This document shows, piece after piece, positions 36,478 through 37,862 of a stretch of 37,862 bases of DNA. This DNA is from Thermoflexaceae bacterium (lineage in GTDB: Bacteria; Bacillota; Clostridia; Lachnospirales; Lachnospiraceae): positions 1 to 37,862 of the forward strand of contig JAQXXN010000226.1 of the NCBI GenBank assembly GCA_029226085.1. The letters are read 5' to 3'. The position numbers and the translations under genes are program-made. Positions within the stretch are counted from its first letter, which is position 1, and each line of letters starts with the position of its first letter. The notes beneath the pieces are model-generated. The model had not been told where the DNA came from, searched no databases, and saw only the letters and a program-made list of their open reading frames with translations.

Positions 36478-37752
36478 ATGAATTTAACACAAAATGACAG
36501 ACTTAAGCAAGTAACAAGTGAAACTTTAATTGTGGGAGTAGATGTAGGATCACAGACACATTTCTGCAGAGCATTTGACTGGAGAGGATTTGAACTATCC
36601 AGAAGAGTATTTAAGTTTAGTAACACCGGCATGGGATTCCTTACTTTCCTCAGGTGGACAGAGGAACTCATGAATAAAACCGAAATGAAGAAGGTTATTG
36701 TTGGCTGCGAGCCTACCGGTTGCTACTGGCTTACTTTTCAGAAGTTCTTACAGGACCATGATATCCAGCTTGTAACGGTGAATCCATTTACGGTAAACAG
36801 AAGCATGGAACTGGATGATAACAGCCCCGAGAAGAGTGATTTAAAGGATCCAAAGACAATAGCGTTACTTGTAAAGGATGGAAGGTATTCAACATCTTAT
36901 CTTCCGAGTGGAGTGTATGCTGAAATCAGGGAGGCTTCTGTTTGCAGAGACCAGATCATGAAACAGCATGTACGTCTGTCAAATCAGATACAGGGATGGC
37001 TGCAGAAGTTTTTCCCGGAGTATTTTGAGTGTTATGCCGAATGGGATTCCACCAGTGGACTTATGCTTTTGAAAGAGGCCCCACTGCCACAGGATATCCT
37101 TAAAATCGGTGCAGGCGGAGTCAATCAGATATGGCGTGATGCAAAGGTGCGTGCGGCAGGAATCAAGAGGGCACAGACTCTGGTAGAAGCTGCACAGAAC
37201 AGTGTAGGACTGGAGGCCGGTGAGGCTGCAAGACTTGAAATCTGGGTTCTTGTAAATGACTACATCCTGAAAGCAGAACAGTTAAAAAGGCTTGATGAAT
37301 ACCTGGAGGAAAAAGTAAAAGAAGTACCAAATGTGGAGAAACTGCTCGCCATTAAAGGAGTAGGGATGAGTACTGTGACCTCTTTTATTGCAGAGGTTGG
37401 TGATATCGGACGTTTCACTGACCCAAAGCAAATACAGAAGCTTGCAGGGCTAGAGATAGTCAAAAAGAGCTCCGGCAAGAAGAAAGGTCAGCCAAGAATC
37501 AGTAAGAGGGGCAGAAGAAAGCTACGAAGAACCATGTATGAATCAGCACGTGCACTGCTGACCTGGAATCCTGCATTTCAGGATGTGTTCCTTTATTACA
37601 GGAACAGAACCAAGAATCCACTAGGAGGAATGCAGGCAAAGATTGCAGTTGCGTGTAAGGCAATACGAGTATTCTACGTAGTATTACAAACAGGTTGTGA
37701 CTTTGATGAAGAAAAGTTCCGAAGGGATATCATCAGACCAGAAGCAGCCTAA
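36478..37752 (+). CDS. IS110 family transposase (DEDD/RuvC-like plus Transposase_20)
   Basis: LIVGVDVGSQTHFCRAFD ... VGCEPTGCYWLTF ... KSDLKDPKTIALLVKDGRYS ... LLAIKGVGMSTVTSFIAEVGDIGRFTDPKQIQKLAGL ... ISKRGRRKLRRTMYESA. Confidence 0.95.
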   Translation: MNLTQNDRLKQVTSETLIVGVDVGSQTHFCRAFDWRGFELSRRVFKFSNTGMGFLTFLRWTEELMNKTEMKKVIVGCEPTGCYWLTFQKFLQDHDIQLVTVNPFTVNRSMELDDNSPEKSDLKDPKTIALLVKDGRYSTSYLPSGVYAEIREASVCRDQIMKQHVRLSNQIQGWLQKFFPEYFECYAEWDSTSGLMLLKEAPLPQDILKIGAGGVNQIWRDAKVRAAGIKRAQTLVEAAQNSVGLEAGEAARLEIWVLVNDYILKAEQLKRLDEYLEEKVKEVPNVEKLLAIKGVGMSTVTSFIAEVGDIGRFTDPKQIQKLAGLEIVKKSSGKKKGQPRISKRGRRKLRRTMYESARALLTWNPAFQDVFLYYRNRTKNPLGGMQAKIAVACKAIRVFYVVLQTGCDFDEEKFRRDIIRPEAA

Positions 37753-37862
37753 CATAAAAAAGCACATACTGTAACAGATAACGTCCGCCAGGAATACAAT
37801 TGGTGCTGGATTACAGGAGTGCTCTCTGGCAATGACAAAGCAGAGCGAAGCCGCTAAGACAT

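Larger units (their letters stand above)
36400..37862 (+). mobile_element. IS110-family insertion sequence (right end beyond window; left boundary approximate)
   Basis: Contains the IS110 transposase with flanking structured non-coding sequence; no terminal inverted repeats identified. Confidence 0.8.

Overview
The window looks like chromosomal DNA from a low-to-mid GC Firmicute, probably a Clostridia/Lachnospiraceae-like organism (inferred from gene content and codon style; no search was run). It is mostly densely packed + strand genes:
- the end of an ABC-transporter ATPase
- a hybrid histidine kinase next to a very large sensor/HD-GYP/REC protein
- lgt, a MutS2-like protein lacking Smr, and a heterodimeric ABC exporter
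- a J-domain coiled-coil protein and an ECF sigma factor with a probable anti-sigma partner
- a membrane pyrophosphatase, a DegV protein and a histidine phosphatase
- a gene-poor, decayed region with a PAS protein and an Rpn-like nuclease
- a ZTP-riboswitch-controlled IMP cyclohydrolase/AICAR transformylase pair, then pyrC-pyrF-pyrK-pyrD
- two GGDEF proteins bracketing a LytS-type kinase and a REC-SARP-like regulator
- a lipoprotein and an IS110-family transposase at the right edge.

The most notable non-protein signals are:
- a 63-bp tandem repeat array (19798-20175 plus degenerate edge copies) bracketed by two related hairpins
- a probable stand-alone structured ncRNA at about 7984-8208 with a consensus promoter and an intrinsic terminator
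- a ZTP (pfl) riboswitch at about 24015-24166
- a structured, RBS-sequestering leader of the IS110 element
- a promoter/24-aa sORF/long-hairpin unit at 306-470.

All calls come from reading the sequence and the supplied ORFs.
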